DNA from: Actinopolyspora lacussalsi
GTDB taxonomy: Bacteria > Actinomycetota > Actinomycetes > Mycobacteriales > Pseudonocardiaceae
Direction: 5' to 3'
Assembly (NCBI GenBank): GCA_030803735.1
Contig: JAURUC010000001.1
Coordinates: 2,683,501 to 2,747,500 of the forward strand
Length of the DNA: 64,000 bases
This document shows positions 43,780 through 51,842 of the stretch, one piece after another. The first letter of the stretch is position 1. Every line of letters starts with the position of its first letter. The notes under the pieces are model-generated. The model was not told the origin of the DNA. It saw nothing but the letters and a program-made list of their open reading frames with translations, and made no database searches. A program made the translations under genes and the position numbers.

Positions 43780-44373
43780 TCAGTCCTCCAGCTGGTCGGA
43801 ACCGGTCGAAGAATCGCCGGGTCGGGAGTGGCCGAGGGTGTCGAAACAGGTAGCGATGATCCGGGGACGCCAGGTGGTCTTGTCCCCCTTGTGGTTGGCC
43901 ATGAGGCTGAGCACGGCCAGCGCGCTCAGCGCGCCGATGACTCGGACGAGCCGTTCCGAACCGTGGTCCGCCGGATCGAGGGCGAATATCTCGTGGATGA
44001 GCACGTCCTCGGCGTCGAGTGCGTCGGCGTGATCATCGGGAGCGGTGATCGGCCGCAGGGCCAGGCTCACCAGCCCCGCTCGTTCCAGGGCGACGTCGGT
44101 GAGCAGCTCCAGCGCCCGCCGATCGCGTTCCGGCCCGGGCGCGAGCCGGGCGACGTCGGCGAGGACCAACCGGGCCTGCGCCCGTCCCGTCTCCAGCGCG
44201 GCCTCGTGGATCGCTTCCTTGCTCGGATAGTGGTGCAGCAGACCGGCCTTGGACAGGCCGACCGCCTCGGCCAGCGCCTTGAGGGACGTCTGCGCGAATC
44301 CGTGCTGCGCGAACAACTCGGCGGCGCGGTCGAGGATCTCCTCGTCCACTTGTTCCCGGAACGGTCTTGTCAC
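43780..44373 (-). CDS. TetR-family repressor of the MMPL operon
   Basis: 197 aa from GTG 44373 (MTRPFREQVDEEILDRAAEL). The HTH covers about residues 12-58 (FAQHGFAQTSLKALAEAVGL, SKAGLLHHYPSKEAI). A 21-bp palindrome lies 20 bp upstream of the start, the expected place for an autoregulatory operator. TetR-MMPL operons usually respond to the exported compound. The longer frame to 44448 would read through that operator and is rejected. Confidence 0.9.
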   Translation of the reverse strand: MTRPFREQVDEEILDRAAELFAQHGFAQTSLKALAEAVGLSKAGLLHHYPSKEAIHEAALETGRAQARLVLADVARLAPGPERDRRALELLTDVALERAGLVSLALRPITAPDDHADALDAEDVLIHEIFALDPADHGSERLVRVIGALSALAVLSLMANHKGDKTTWRPRIIATCFDTLGHSRPGDSSTGSDQLED

Positions 44374-44393
44374 GCCACCGACCGTACCTGAAC

Positions 44394-44414
44394 TACCGAC
44401 CGGTTCGGTCGGTA
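44394..44414. promoter_or_regulatory. Palindromic TetR operator
   Basis: TACCGACC-GGTTC-GGTCGGTA, an 8-5-8 perfect inverted repeat directly upstream of the TetR start codon at 44373. Partial ACCGG/CGGT half-sites follow to 44430. Confidence 0.7.
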
Positions 44415-44448
44415 AAACTACCGGATCGGTCTGTGATACTGCTCGCAC

Positions 44449-44561
44449 CGCCGAACGGCGCAGCGATATATCGCCGAACGGCGCAGCGGAACGCTGCCGA
44501 GCATCGTGGCGAAATCACCGAAGACCCGGTTCTTACCCCGAAGAAGCCCCGGTTCTTACCC
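44449..44561 (+). repeat. Two short duplications with 23-bp period
   Basis: CGCCGAACGGCGCAGCG occurs at 44449-44465 and 44472-44488; CCGGTTCTTACCC occurs at 44526-44538 and 44549-44561. Both pairs are offset by 23 bp. They lie upstream of the TetR operator region, outside genes. Confidence 0.55.
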
Positions 44562-44613
44562 GAAAGCGGGACGATCGCTTCACCCGGCGGGGTGTTCGTC
44601 CTCGAGGGACCGT

Positions 44614-44631
44614 CGATTTCTCGCGAAATCG
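44614..44631 (-). repeat. Hairpin repeat element, copy B
   Basis: CGATTTC-TCGC-GAAATCG on the plus strand, a perfect 7-bp stem; on the minus strand the loop is GCGA. It lies beyond the icd terminator. Confidence 0.6.
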
Positions 44632-44747
44632 CCGCGTCGGCGATCGGGGAGAGCGCCGGGATCGGGGACCGGATGCCGGGGCCAACGGGGCGCGGGGGCT
44701 GTGGGAATCAGCACCGGAGCCGGCAGAGCTACGGGAGCCACGAAAAA

Positions 44748-44793
44748 GGGCGCCGCCCCGCCGCGCGGTTGTCCGCGCGGCGGGGCGGCGCCC
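44748..44793 (-). terminator. Long perfect intrinsic terminator downstream of icd
   Basis: Arms 44748-44768 and 44773-44793 are perfectly complementary over 21 bp, with a TTGT loop. On the minus strand the stem is followed at once by TTTTT (complement of 44743-44747), the classical Rho-independent layout. It is about 170 nt past the icd stop. Confidence 0.85.
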
Positions 44794-44900
44794 CGTTGCC
44801 TTCCGGCCGCACTACCCGTTGGGCCCACGAGCTTCCGGCCCCGCAGCCTTCCGGTCTCCTGGCTTTACGGCCACCACTACCCTCGGGCGTGGCCGGGCGG

Positions 44901-44930
44901 CGTCAATTTCTCGCGAAATCGCCGCGCGCC
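44901..44930 (-). repeat. Hairpin repeat element, copy C
   Basis: Core 44906-44919, identical to copy A through the shared flank GCGTCAATTTCTCGCGAAAT and on into CGCCGCGC. It lies 45 nt after the icd stop on the icd coding strand. Confidence 0.6.
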
Positions 44931-44964
44931 CGGAGAGCACGAGCCCGGGTGAGCGAGGTGAACC

Positions 44965-46185
44965 TCAGCGCTGGGCCATCTTCTTCTGCAGGTTCTCGTC
45001 CAGCGTGTTCAGGAAGTCCTGCGTGTTCTGGTGCGGCTGGTTGTCGCCGACCAACAGCGCGAGGTCCTTGGTCATCCTGCCGCTCTCGACGGTCTCGATG
45101 ACGACCTGTTCCAGCGCCTTGGCGAACTCGACGACCTCGGGGGTCGAGTCCAGCTTGCCGCGCTGCTGCAACCCGCGCGTCCAGGCGAAGATGGAGGCGA
45201 TCGGGTTGGTGGAGGTCTCCTGGCCCTGCTGGTGCCTGCGGTAGTGCCGGGTGACCGTGCCGTGGGCGGCCTCCGCCTCGACCGTGCCGTTCTCGGTCAT
45301 CAGCACCGAGGTCATCAGGCCGAGCGAGCCAAAGCCCTGCGCGACCGTGTCGGACTGCACGTCACCGTCGTAGTTCTTGCAGGCCCAGACGTAGCCGCCC
45401 TCCCACTTCAGGGCGGTGGCGACCATGTCGTCGATCAGCCGGTGCTCGTAGGTGAGTCCGTTGGCCTCGAAGTCGGCCTTGAACTCGTTCTCGTAGACCT
45501 CCTCGAACACGTCCTTGAACACGCCGTCGTAGGCCTTCAGGATCGTGTTCTTGGTGGACATGTAGACCGGGTAGCCCCGCTCCAGGCCGTAGCGGAAGGA
45601 CGCCCTGGCGAACTCCTCGATGGAGCGGCGGTAGTTGTACATGGCCATCGCCACGCCACCCTGCTCCGGGAAGTTCGCGACCTCGAGCTCCATCGGCTCG
45701 GAACCGTCGGCCGGGGTGTAGGTGACGGTCACGGTGCCCGCGCCGGGGACCTTGAAGTCCGTGGCCTTGTACTGGTCGGCGTGAGCGTGCCTGCCGATGA
45801 CGATCGGCTTGGTCCAGGTCGGCACGTAGCGCGGGATGTTGGAGATGACGATCGGCTCGCGGAAGATCACACCGCCGAGGATGTTGCGGATGGTCCCGTT
45901 GGGACTGCGCCACATCTTCTTGAGCCCGAACTCCTCGACACGTGCCTCGTCGGGAGTGATGGTGGCGCACTTGACGCCGACGCCGTGCTTGGAGATCGCG
46001 TTGGCCGCGTCGACGGTGACCTGGTCGTCGGTGGCGTCCCGGTGCTCGACCCCGAGGTCGTAGTAGTCGAGGTTGATGTCCAGGTAGGGGTGGATCAGCT
46101 TGTCCTTGATGAAGGACCAGATGATCCGGGTCATCTCGTCGCCGTCCAGTTCGGCGACGGTGCCCTGTACTTTGATCTTGCTCAT
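44965..46185 (-). CDS. icd: NADP-dependent isocitrate dehydrogenase
   Basis: TCA-cycle enzyme, 406 aa, of the dimeric eukaryote-like class. Recognised by [14 protein letters not shown] at the N-terminus, [23 protein letters not shown], the NADP-site block [25 protein letters not shown] and [22 protein letters not shown] 46185. A 290-bp leader separates it from the divergent metal-dependent hydrolase gene at 46476. Termination is by the strong stem-loop at 44748. Confidence 0.95.
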   Translation of the reverse strand: MSKIKVQGTVAELDGDEMTRIIWSFIKDKLIHPYLDINLDYYDLGVEHRDATDDQVTVDAANAISKHGVGVKCATITPDEARVEEFGLKKMWRSPNGTIRNILGGVIFREPIVISNIPRYVPTWTKPIVIGRHAHADQYKATDFKVPGAGTVTVTYTPADGSEPMELEVANFPEQGGVAMAMYNYRRSIEEFARASFRYGLERGYPVYMSTKNTILKAYDGVFKDVFEEVYENEFKADFEANGLTYEHRLIDDMVATALKWEGGYVWACKNYDGDVQSDTVAQGFGSLGLMTSVLMTENGTVEAEAAHGTVTRHYRRHQQGQETSTNPIASIFAWTRGLQQRGKLDSTPEVVEFAKALEQVVIETVESGRMTKDLALLVGDNQPHQNTQDFLNTLDENLQKKMAQR

Positions 46186-46475
46186 GGTGGCGGGGTGCTC
46201 CTCTCACGCGAGAAACGCAAACGGTACAAGCGTACTGCTAAACGGGCCGGCTGTGAGCCCCACCCTTTGCGAACAGGATTCACAAAACGCCCCCCGCAGG
46301 CGTGCGTCGCAGCGCTACTCCCTCGCACAGGTGATACAACTCCACGAAAGAGTGAGCAACAACACACTCGAATCGGCGTCACCCCGTCCATCGAGCCGGA
46401 AGGGCGCGAGTCACGCACAGTCCGGCGATCACACCGGCTAAGCTCACCCGCGAGCCGTGACCTTGGAGGGACTTC

Positions 46476-47306
46476 TTGGCGACCGGACCCACCCACGCGA
46501 TGAGCGGACTCGCGGCCTGGGCCGCCGTGACCGCGCTGGCGGGCGCGCACACCATCGGCCAACTCTCCCCCAAGACATGGGTCGTGGGAGCGACGCTGGC
46601 CACCGGCTCCGCTCTGCTGCCGGACATCGATCACCCGTCCTCCACGGTCGCGCGCACGTTCGGCGCGGTCTCGCGCGGTGTCTCCTCCGCCATGAGCGGG
46701 CTGAGCGGGTTCCTGTACAGGCTGACCCGCACCCAGCATGACAGCGACCGGGCGGGTACTCACCGCGGCTTCACGCACACGGTGGTCTTCGCGATCCTGG
46801 CCGGCCTGACCACCACGGCGATCGTGCAGAGCAGCAACGGCACCGCCGTGGGCATCGTGATGTTCGTCTTCGCGGGTCTGACGGTGCGGGGACTGCTGAA
46901 CAACTGGTCGCCGCAGAGCGACGCGCTGCTGATCGCCGCCGTGTCACTGGTGCTGACGATCGTGTGCTGGGCGTGGGCGGGCGACCAGCCCCACGACGCC
47001 GCCGCCTTCGGAACGGCGGTGATGATCGGCTGCGTGGCGCACTTCATCGGCGACGCCATCACCGAACAGGGCTGCCCCATGCTGTGGCCGCTCCCCTTCG
47101 GTGGACAGACCTGGTATCCCGTCGCACCGCCGAAGGCGCTGCGGATGCGGACCGGCGGCAAGGTGGAGCTGGCGCTGATCGGCCCCGGCCTGACGATCGC
47201 GGCGGTACTGCTGTCCACCGTGGTGCTCTACCGGGTGGGCGCGGTTCCGTGGCTCGAACAGCTCGGGCTGCCTCCGAGCGTCATGGCGTGGATCACCCCG
47301 CGCTGA
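46476..47306 (+). CDS. YdjM-like metal-dependent membrane hydrolase family protein
   Basis: 276-aa membrane protein of the LexA-binding inner-membrane-associated hydrolase (YdjM) family. The motif set is THAMSGLAAW at the start, LLPDIDHPSSTVAR, HRGFTHTVVF and HFIGDAITEQGCPMLWPL: His/Asp residues that would bind metal at the membrane face. TTG 46476 follows GGAGGG by 5 nt; ATG at 46500 is the alternative. The substrate is unknown. Confidence 0.85.
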   Translation: MATGPTHAMSGLAAWAAVTALAGAHTIGQLSPKTWVVGATLATGSALLPDIDHPSSTVARTFGAVSRGVSSAMSGLSGFLYRLTRTQHDSDRAGTHRGFTHTVVFAILAGLTTTAIVQSSNGTAVGIVMFVFAGLTVRGLLNNWSPQSDALLIAAVSLVLTIVCWAWAGDQPHDAAAFGTAVMIGCVAHFIGDAITEQGCPMLWPLPFGGQTWYPVAPPKALRMRTGGKVELALIGPGLTIAAVLLSTVVLYRVGAVPWLEQLGLPPSVMAWITPR

Positions 47307-47413
47307 GCCGATCCGGAATAATCCGACGACGACAGCGCCGGAAACCGCTCACACGCCGGTAGGCTGCGGGTGCGGCGGACCGCTCGGCAGTCCGCGCCGA
47401 CGACGGAGGAACC

Positions 47414-47842
47414 ATGCGTATTCGCGGCAAACTGGCCGTACTGGCAATCTCCCTCCCCCTGTTCGCCGGTGTGGCGGCATGCGGCGAGCTGCAGGAGGCC
47501 CAACAGGGAGTCGAGAACGCCCAGCAGGGCATCGAGAGCGCCCAGCGGGGCGTCGAAACCGCTCAGAACTGCGCGAAAGCCACCGGACTGGTCAATTTCG
47601 CACCGAACTTCTCCGACCAGCAACAGCTCCGGGAACAGGCACGCTCCAAGGCCGAGGAGGTCGGCAAACTCGCCGAGCAGACCTCGGACCAGGCACTGAG
47701 CGACGCGCTGCGGGACGTGGAGCGGTCGATGCGGCAGGTCTCGTCCGGCGAGGTCACGATCGAGAACAGCGCCGAGTGGACCCAGCACAAACTGCAGCAG
47801 ACCGAAACCGTGCTGCGAATCTGCTCCGGCACCACCGGGTGA
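47414..47842 (+). CDS. Lipoprotein with heptad-like repeats
   Basis: 142 aa. The signal peptide ends in a lipobox LFAGVAAC with C23 as the acylated residue. Directly after it comes a coiled-coil-forming segment of four seven-residue units (EAQQGVEN, AQQGIES, AQRGVET, AQNC), matched in DNA by 21-bp repeats from 47498 to 47560. A helical domain follows. The role is unknown. GGAGG precedes ATG 47414. Confidence 0.75.
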   Translation: MRIRGKLAVLAISLPLFAGVAACGELQEAQQGVENAQQGIESAQRGVETAQNCAKATGLVNFAPNFSDQQQLREQARSKAEEVGKLAEQTSDQALSDALRDVERSMRQVSSGEVTIENSAEWTQHKLQQTETVLRICSGTTG

Positions 47843-47941
47843 CCCTTCGTCTCGAATATGCGGTGGTCAACGGCCCGAAGCGCTGCGCGCCGTGTCCTCG
47901 GTCACCTATCCTGGGAACGCGTTCCACAGGAGGTGACGACG

Positions 47942-48136
47942 ATGAAGGCGACCACGGGAGAACGACTCCACATGCACAGCAGGACCGTCGAACAACCGGA
48001 CCGGGTGGGAGTCATCCTGGAGGTACGCGGTGAGGACGGGAACCCGCCGTACCTCGTACGGTTCGACGACGGGCACGAGCGGCTCGTCTATCCCGGAACG
48101 GACTGCGAGGTGGAGGGACACCCCGCCGGCGCGTGA
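47942..48136 (+). CDS. DUF1918 protein
   Basis: 64 aa. GERLHMHSRTVEQPDRVGVI and PYLVRFDDGHERLVYPG are the SH3-like DUF1918 signature common in actinobacteria. AGGAGG lies 8 nt before ATG 47942, which rules out the longer frame from 47858. Function unknown, possibly nucleic-acid related. Confidence 0.88.
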   Translation: MKATTGERLHMHSRTVEQPDRVGVILEVRGEDGNPPYLVRFDDGHERLVYPGTDCEVEGHPAGA

Positions 48137-48303
48137 GGCGCACACCGGGCACCCTCGGATTCCGCGGGAGTTCGAGGGCGCCCCGAGACATCGCACCGAA
48201 CTGCGCGACCCACGGGGCGAGCCGGAATGGCACACTGATCGCCACAGCGACAGTCCCGACTCGCCGCTAGCGGCGTGGGACCGCTTGGTGAGGAGGCAGT
48301 GCG

Positions 48304-49149
48304 GTGCTATGGGAAGAGCGGCAGGGTGAGGCCACTGCCGACCCAATGGCGATGCTTCGGATCGGGTTCGCGGGCAACCGGGAGTTGCCTGCCGGGGAGC
48401 TGCTGACCGAGCAGTCAACCAGGATCGGCGACGGGCAGGACGCCGGGCCGTTGTGCTGGATAAGCAAGGAACCCCCCTCGGCGCAGCTACTGGCCACGCT
48501 CCGCGCGGAGAGCGGCAACAACGGTCTCTGGCCGCTGCTGCTGGTCGACGACACCGAGATCTACGGGGAGCGCTGCACCGTGGGAGTGGTCGCCCCGGAA
48601 CCGCGCGCGCACATCGACAAGTGGCACGTCGAGCAGGTGATGTCCCGGATCTGGGACGGGCTGTGCCAGGTCGACTCCGATCTGGGGCCCGCCTACGACC
48701 TGGAGAGCCTGGCCCCGTTCGACCACACCTGCCCCGGCCCCGCACCCGCGGGCGACCTGCTGGCGGACGCGAACGTGCTGGCCAACCAGCTCACCCAGCG
48801 CCTGCTGAACGAGCAGACGCGGCTCGGCCTGGTACCGGCGCCTCGCGGATCGGACGTTCTCACGGTGCTCGGCTGGTCCGGGGCCACGAATCACGTGTCT
48901 CGCTGTGCCGGGCTGTCGGCGATGTTGCGCAGCTGGGAGGAACGTTTCGGGGCGCGGGTGCTGCGCCTGGGGCCGGATCGGCTGGATCTCAGCGTCGCCG
49001 CGCCACCCACCCGACGGGAGCACGCGGCCGCGGTGGCCGCCGAGCACTGGACGTTCGCCCCCGACCGGGTCATGCAGGACAGCGGCAGCATCGCGTCCTA
49101 CGCCGAGGAGATCCGGGGCGGACGCCAGTGGTCGTTCTGGTGGGACTGA
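48304..49149 (+). CDS. DUF4253 domain protein
   Basis: 281 aa. The C-terminal half (GSDVLTVLGWSGATNHV; ARVLRLGPDRLDLSVAAPP; EHWTFAPDRVMQDSGSIASY) matches the DUF4253 pattern, ending RQWSFWWD. The N-terminal half is unassigned. GTG 48304 follows GGAGG by 7 nt. DUF4253 proteins are of unknown role and sometimes occur as immunity-like partners. A hairpin element (copy D) lies 72 nt after the stop. Confidence 0.75.
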   Translation: MLWEERQGEATADPMAMLRIGFAGNRELPAGELLTEQSTRIGDGQDAGPLCWISKEPPSAQLLATLRAESGNNGLWPLLLVDDTEIYGERCTVGVVAPEPRAHIDKWHVEQVMSRIWDGLCQVDSDLGPAYDLESLAPFDHTCPGPAPAGDLLADANVLANQLTQRLLNEQTRLGLVPAPRGSDVLTVLGWSGATNHVSRCAGLSAMLRSWEERFGARVLRLGPDRLDLSVAAPPTRREHAAAVAAEHWTFAPDRVMQDSGSIASYAEEIRGGRQWSFWWD

Positions 49150-49221
49150 CCGGCAGTGGTGCCGTGGTTCCGGGACGAGGCCCACGGGAGGTTCCGCGTA
49201 CTCGACTTCCGGGCGGCGTCG

Positions 49222-49235
49222 ATTTCGCGAGAAAT
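49222..49235 (+). repeat. Hairpin repeat element, copy D
   Basis: ATTTC-GCGA-GAAAT on the plus strand, 72 nt after the DUF4253 stop. It keeps the GGCGTC left flank of copies A and C, but the loop is the reverse complement, so that GCGA is again on the coding strand of the gene that has just ended. Confidence 0.55.
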
Positions 49236-49290
49236 GTACACGGGGTGGGCGGCCAAACCGGGCACCGCCGCGAGAGGACGGCAGCCCGGC

Positions 49291-49596
49291 TCACCCGGAG
49301 AGCGGACCACCGGTGATCGTTATGGCCACGAACACGATCACCAGCCCCAGCGCGCCGTAGAGCAGCACGTCCACCACCCGGCCGCGGATGGCCAGCAGAC
49401 CGACCCGCTCGGCGGGAAGCGAACCGCGCAGCACGGCGGCGAGCAGCAGGGCTCCCCCGAGCAGCGTGGCGCCCTCGCGCCAGTGCGACATCGCCACCCG
49501 CAGCCCGCCGAACAGGACGATCAGGATCACGAGCGCGAAGCACAGCTGCGCCGAAACGCGCTTACCGCCGAACCGGTCGATCATCGCCACTGGCAC
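49291..49596 (-). CDS. DUF3017 small membrane protein
   Basis: 101 aa with three membrane segments (about residues 17-36, 43-60, 75-96). RFGGKRVSAQLCFALVILIV followed by RVAMSHWREGATLLGGALLL is characteristic of DUF3017, which regularly follows folD in actinobacteria, as here, one base after the folD stop. GTG 49596 or ATG 49584 may be the start. Function unknown. Confidence 0.85.
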   Translation of the reverse strand: MPVAMIDRFGGKRVSAQLCFALVILIVLFGGLRVAMSHWREGATLLGGALLLAAVLRGSLPAERVGLLAIRGRVVDVLLYGALGLVIVFVAITITGGPLSG

Positions 49597-49597
49597 T

Positions 49598-50449
49598 TCA
49601 GTTCGCGGCGCGCTCGGCGGCCTCGACGACGTTCGTCAACAACATGGCGCGCGTCATCGGCCCCACACCGCCGGGGTTGGGCGACAGGAAACCGGCCACT
49701 TCCGCCACGTCCGGGTGCACGTCCCCCAGCGGACCGGAGTCCCCGCGAGTGACCCCCACGTCGAGCACCGCCGCACCGGGCTTGACCATGTCCGGTGTCA
49801 CCAGCCCGGGCTTGCCCGCCGCGGCGACCACGACGTCGGCCCTGGACAGCTCGGCGCCGATGTCCTTGGTCCCGGTGTGGCACAGCGTCACGGTGGCGTT
49901 CTCGCTGCGCCGGGTCAGCAGCAACCCCAACGGCCTTCCCACGGTGATCCCCCGACCGAGGATCGCCACGTGCGCACCGTTGAGTTCGACCCCGTAGCGG
50001 CGCAACAGCTCGACGATTCCCCTGGGGGTGCAGGGAAGCGGTGCGGGTTCGCCGAGCACCAGCCTGCCGAGGCTGACCGGGTTCAGCCCGTCGGCGTCCT
50101 TGCGGACGTCGACACGTTGCAGCAACGATCCGGTGTCCAGGTGATCGGGAACCGGCAGCTGCACGATGTAGCCGGTGCAGGCCGGGTCGGCGTTGAGCTC
50201 GTCGACGACGCCTTCGAGCTCGGCCTGCCCGATGTCGGCGGACAGCTCCTTGCGGATGGAATTGATCCCGACACGGGCACAGTCGTTGTGCTTGCCGCGC
50301 ACGTAGGAGTGCGAGGCCGGATCGTCGCCCACCAGGACCGTAGCCAGGCCCGGTGTACGACCCTGCTCCGCGAGCGCGGCCACCCGTGGCCGCAGCTCCT
50401 CGTAGATGGCGTCCTTGGTGGCCTTACCGTCGAGAATCGTGGCGCTCAC
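49598..50449 (-). CDS. folD: Methylenetetrahydrofolate dehydrogenase/cyclohydrolase
   Basis: Bifunctional one-carbon enzyme converting 5,10-methylene-THF to 10-formyl-THF, 283 aa. The active site has Y49 and K53 ([15 protein letters not shown]); other marks are [34 protein letters not shown] and the NADP loop [11 protein letters not shown]. It supplies formyl-THF for PurN and PurH, both encoded 7-9 kb away. GTG 50449 overlaps the stop of the preceding DMT gene by 4 bp (GTGA), so translation is coupled. Confidence 0.95.
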   Translation of the reverse strand: MSATILDGKATKDAIYEELRPRVAALAEQGRTPGLATVLVGDDPASHSYVRGKHNDCARVGINSIRKELSADIGQAELEGVVDELNADPACTGYIVQLPVPDHLDTGSLLQRVDVRKDADGLNPVSLGRLVLGEPAPLPCTPRGIVELLRRYGVELNGAHVAILGRGITVGRPLGLLLTRRSENATVTLCHTGTKDIGAELSRADVVVAAAGKPGLVTPDMVKPGAAVLDVGVTRGDSGPLGDVHPDVAEVAGFLSPNPGGVGPMTRAMLLTNVVEAAERAAN

Positions 50450-51420
50450 GATTGGCTATCGTCGCAGACCGCGCGCGGGGAGACACTCCGCCCCTGCCTG
50501 GGCCCCTGCATGGAGGCGACCACGACCGCGAGCAGTGCCAGGCAGATCCCGAGAACGGTGGCGAGGTCGACCCGGGATCCCGCCACCGGCAACAGCAGAT
50601 CGAGCAGCAGCGCACCGGACAGCTGCCCGAAGACGATGCCCATGCTCAGCAGCAGCACGCCCGTGTAGTGCACGAGTACCGCCGAGCCCGCCACCACGAA
50701 GATCCCGATCGGCCCGCCGATGTACATCCAGGGCGCGGCGGGCCATTCCGACGGCAGCCCGTGCGGCACGCTGTCCACCGCGAAGGCGAGGAGCAGCACG
50801 GTGGTGCCGGTGCCGAAATTCAGGGTGGCGGCCGAGACGGCCGAGCCGGCGGTCTGCTTCACCAGACCGTTCATGGCCTGCTGCCAGGCCACTCCGACCC
50901 CGGCGACGGCGGGCAACAGCACCAGCCAGCTGGCGTGCGCGGCCCCGAGCCGCGCCGAGACGGCCATGACCACGGCGGCCAGCGCCAGCACGGCACCGGC
51001 GACCCGATGGGCCGTGAAGTAACGCACCACTCCGGCTCCGAGCCCGAGACGGTCCACGATAAGCCCGCTGGCGATCTGCCCACCGACGGCTCCGACGGTG
51101 AACAGCGCGACGCCGAGCAGGTTCGCGGCCACGCTCTGGCTGAAAACCAGGAACGCACCGCAGACACCGCCGAGGCACTGCCAAGGCCGCGGCCCGGTGT
51201 CCCCGCGCACCGCACGGGCCAGCCGCCCCATGCCTCGTCGCGCGTTCGGGTTGACGAGCGTGACCACCAGCAACAGCACCAGCCCGCCGCCGAACGAGAT
51301 CACCGAGGCCGCCAGCGCGTCCTCCAAGTGGGTGCCGAGGACTCCGTTCACCCGGGACTGCGAGGCGAGCAGGAAACCCACGCCCGCCGCGCCGAGCAAA
51401 CCGAACACGCGGGGCAGCAT
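50446..51420 (-). CDS. YdcZ/DUF606-family DMT transporter
   Basis: 324 aa with ten membrane segments in two DUF606 repeats ([20 protein letters not shown] and [20 protein letters not shown] mark the start of each). These are inner-membrane drug/metabolite-type carriers with unknown substrates. ATG 51420 has GGGAGG close in front and fits the family; GTG at 51462 is possible, and the open frame to 51840 is not coding. Its stop overlaps folD. Confidence 0.82.
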   Translation of the reverse strand: MLPRVFGLLGAAGVGFLLASQSRVNGVLGTHLEDALAASVISFGGGLVLLLVVTLVNPNARRGMGRLARAVRGDTGPRPWQCLGGVCGAFLVFSQSVAANLLGVALFTVGAVGGQIASGLIVDRLGLGAGVVRYFTAHRVAGAVLALAAVVMAVSARLGAAHASWLVLLPAVAGVGVAWQQAMNGLVKQTAGSAVSAATLNFGTGTTVLLLAFAVDSVPHGLPSEWPAAPWMYIGGPIGIFVVAGSAVLVHYTGVLLLSMGIVFGQLSGALLLDLLLPVAGSRVDLATVLGICLALLAVVVASMQGPRQGRSVSPRAVCDDSQS

Positions 51421-51842
51421 CCGCCTCCCGCGAGCGGGGGAACCGGCGGTTGTTTCGGTAGGCACGGAAACGACCGTATCCGGCCACCGGACACGGGACC
51501 CGCCGCTGTGACTGATCCGGCCGCCGCGGCATCGAACGCGGATAGGATCGGGAATCGCGCACCGCGGTCCCGTCGGGAAGAATGTCCACCAACGACCGGG
51601 CGCATCGCTGTTCATCGAGTTCGCACCCCGGCCGGAAGGCCGTCGTTCCGTTCCCGAGCGGACCGGATGCGTTGCGCGGCAACAGACACGGGAGACGGAA
51701 ATCCGCACCGGGACCGCACGGCAAGCCGCTCGACCCGACCAGGCGAAACACCGGAACCGGGGGACATCGTCAGGGGCCGATCGAGTAACGTCGAGGTGGG
51801 GTGGAGTCGGAGGGCCCGGTTGAGAGGGGGAGGATGACACCC

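Larger units (their letters stand above)
44562..44964. other. Non-coding region downstream of icd
   Basis: About 400 bp holding hairpin elements B (44614-44631) and C (44901-44930) and the long terminator at 44748-44793. No gene recognised; apparent open frames are products of the GC-rich repeats. Confidence 0.6.
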
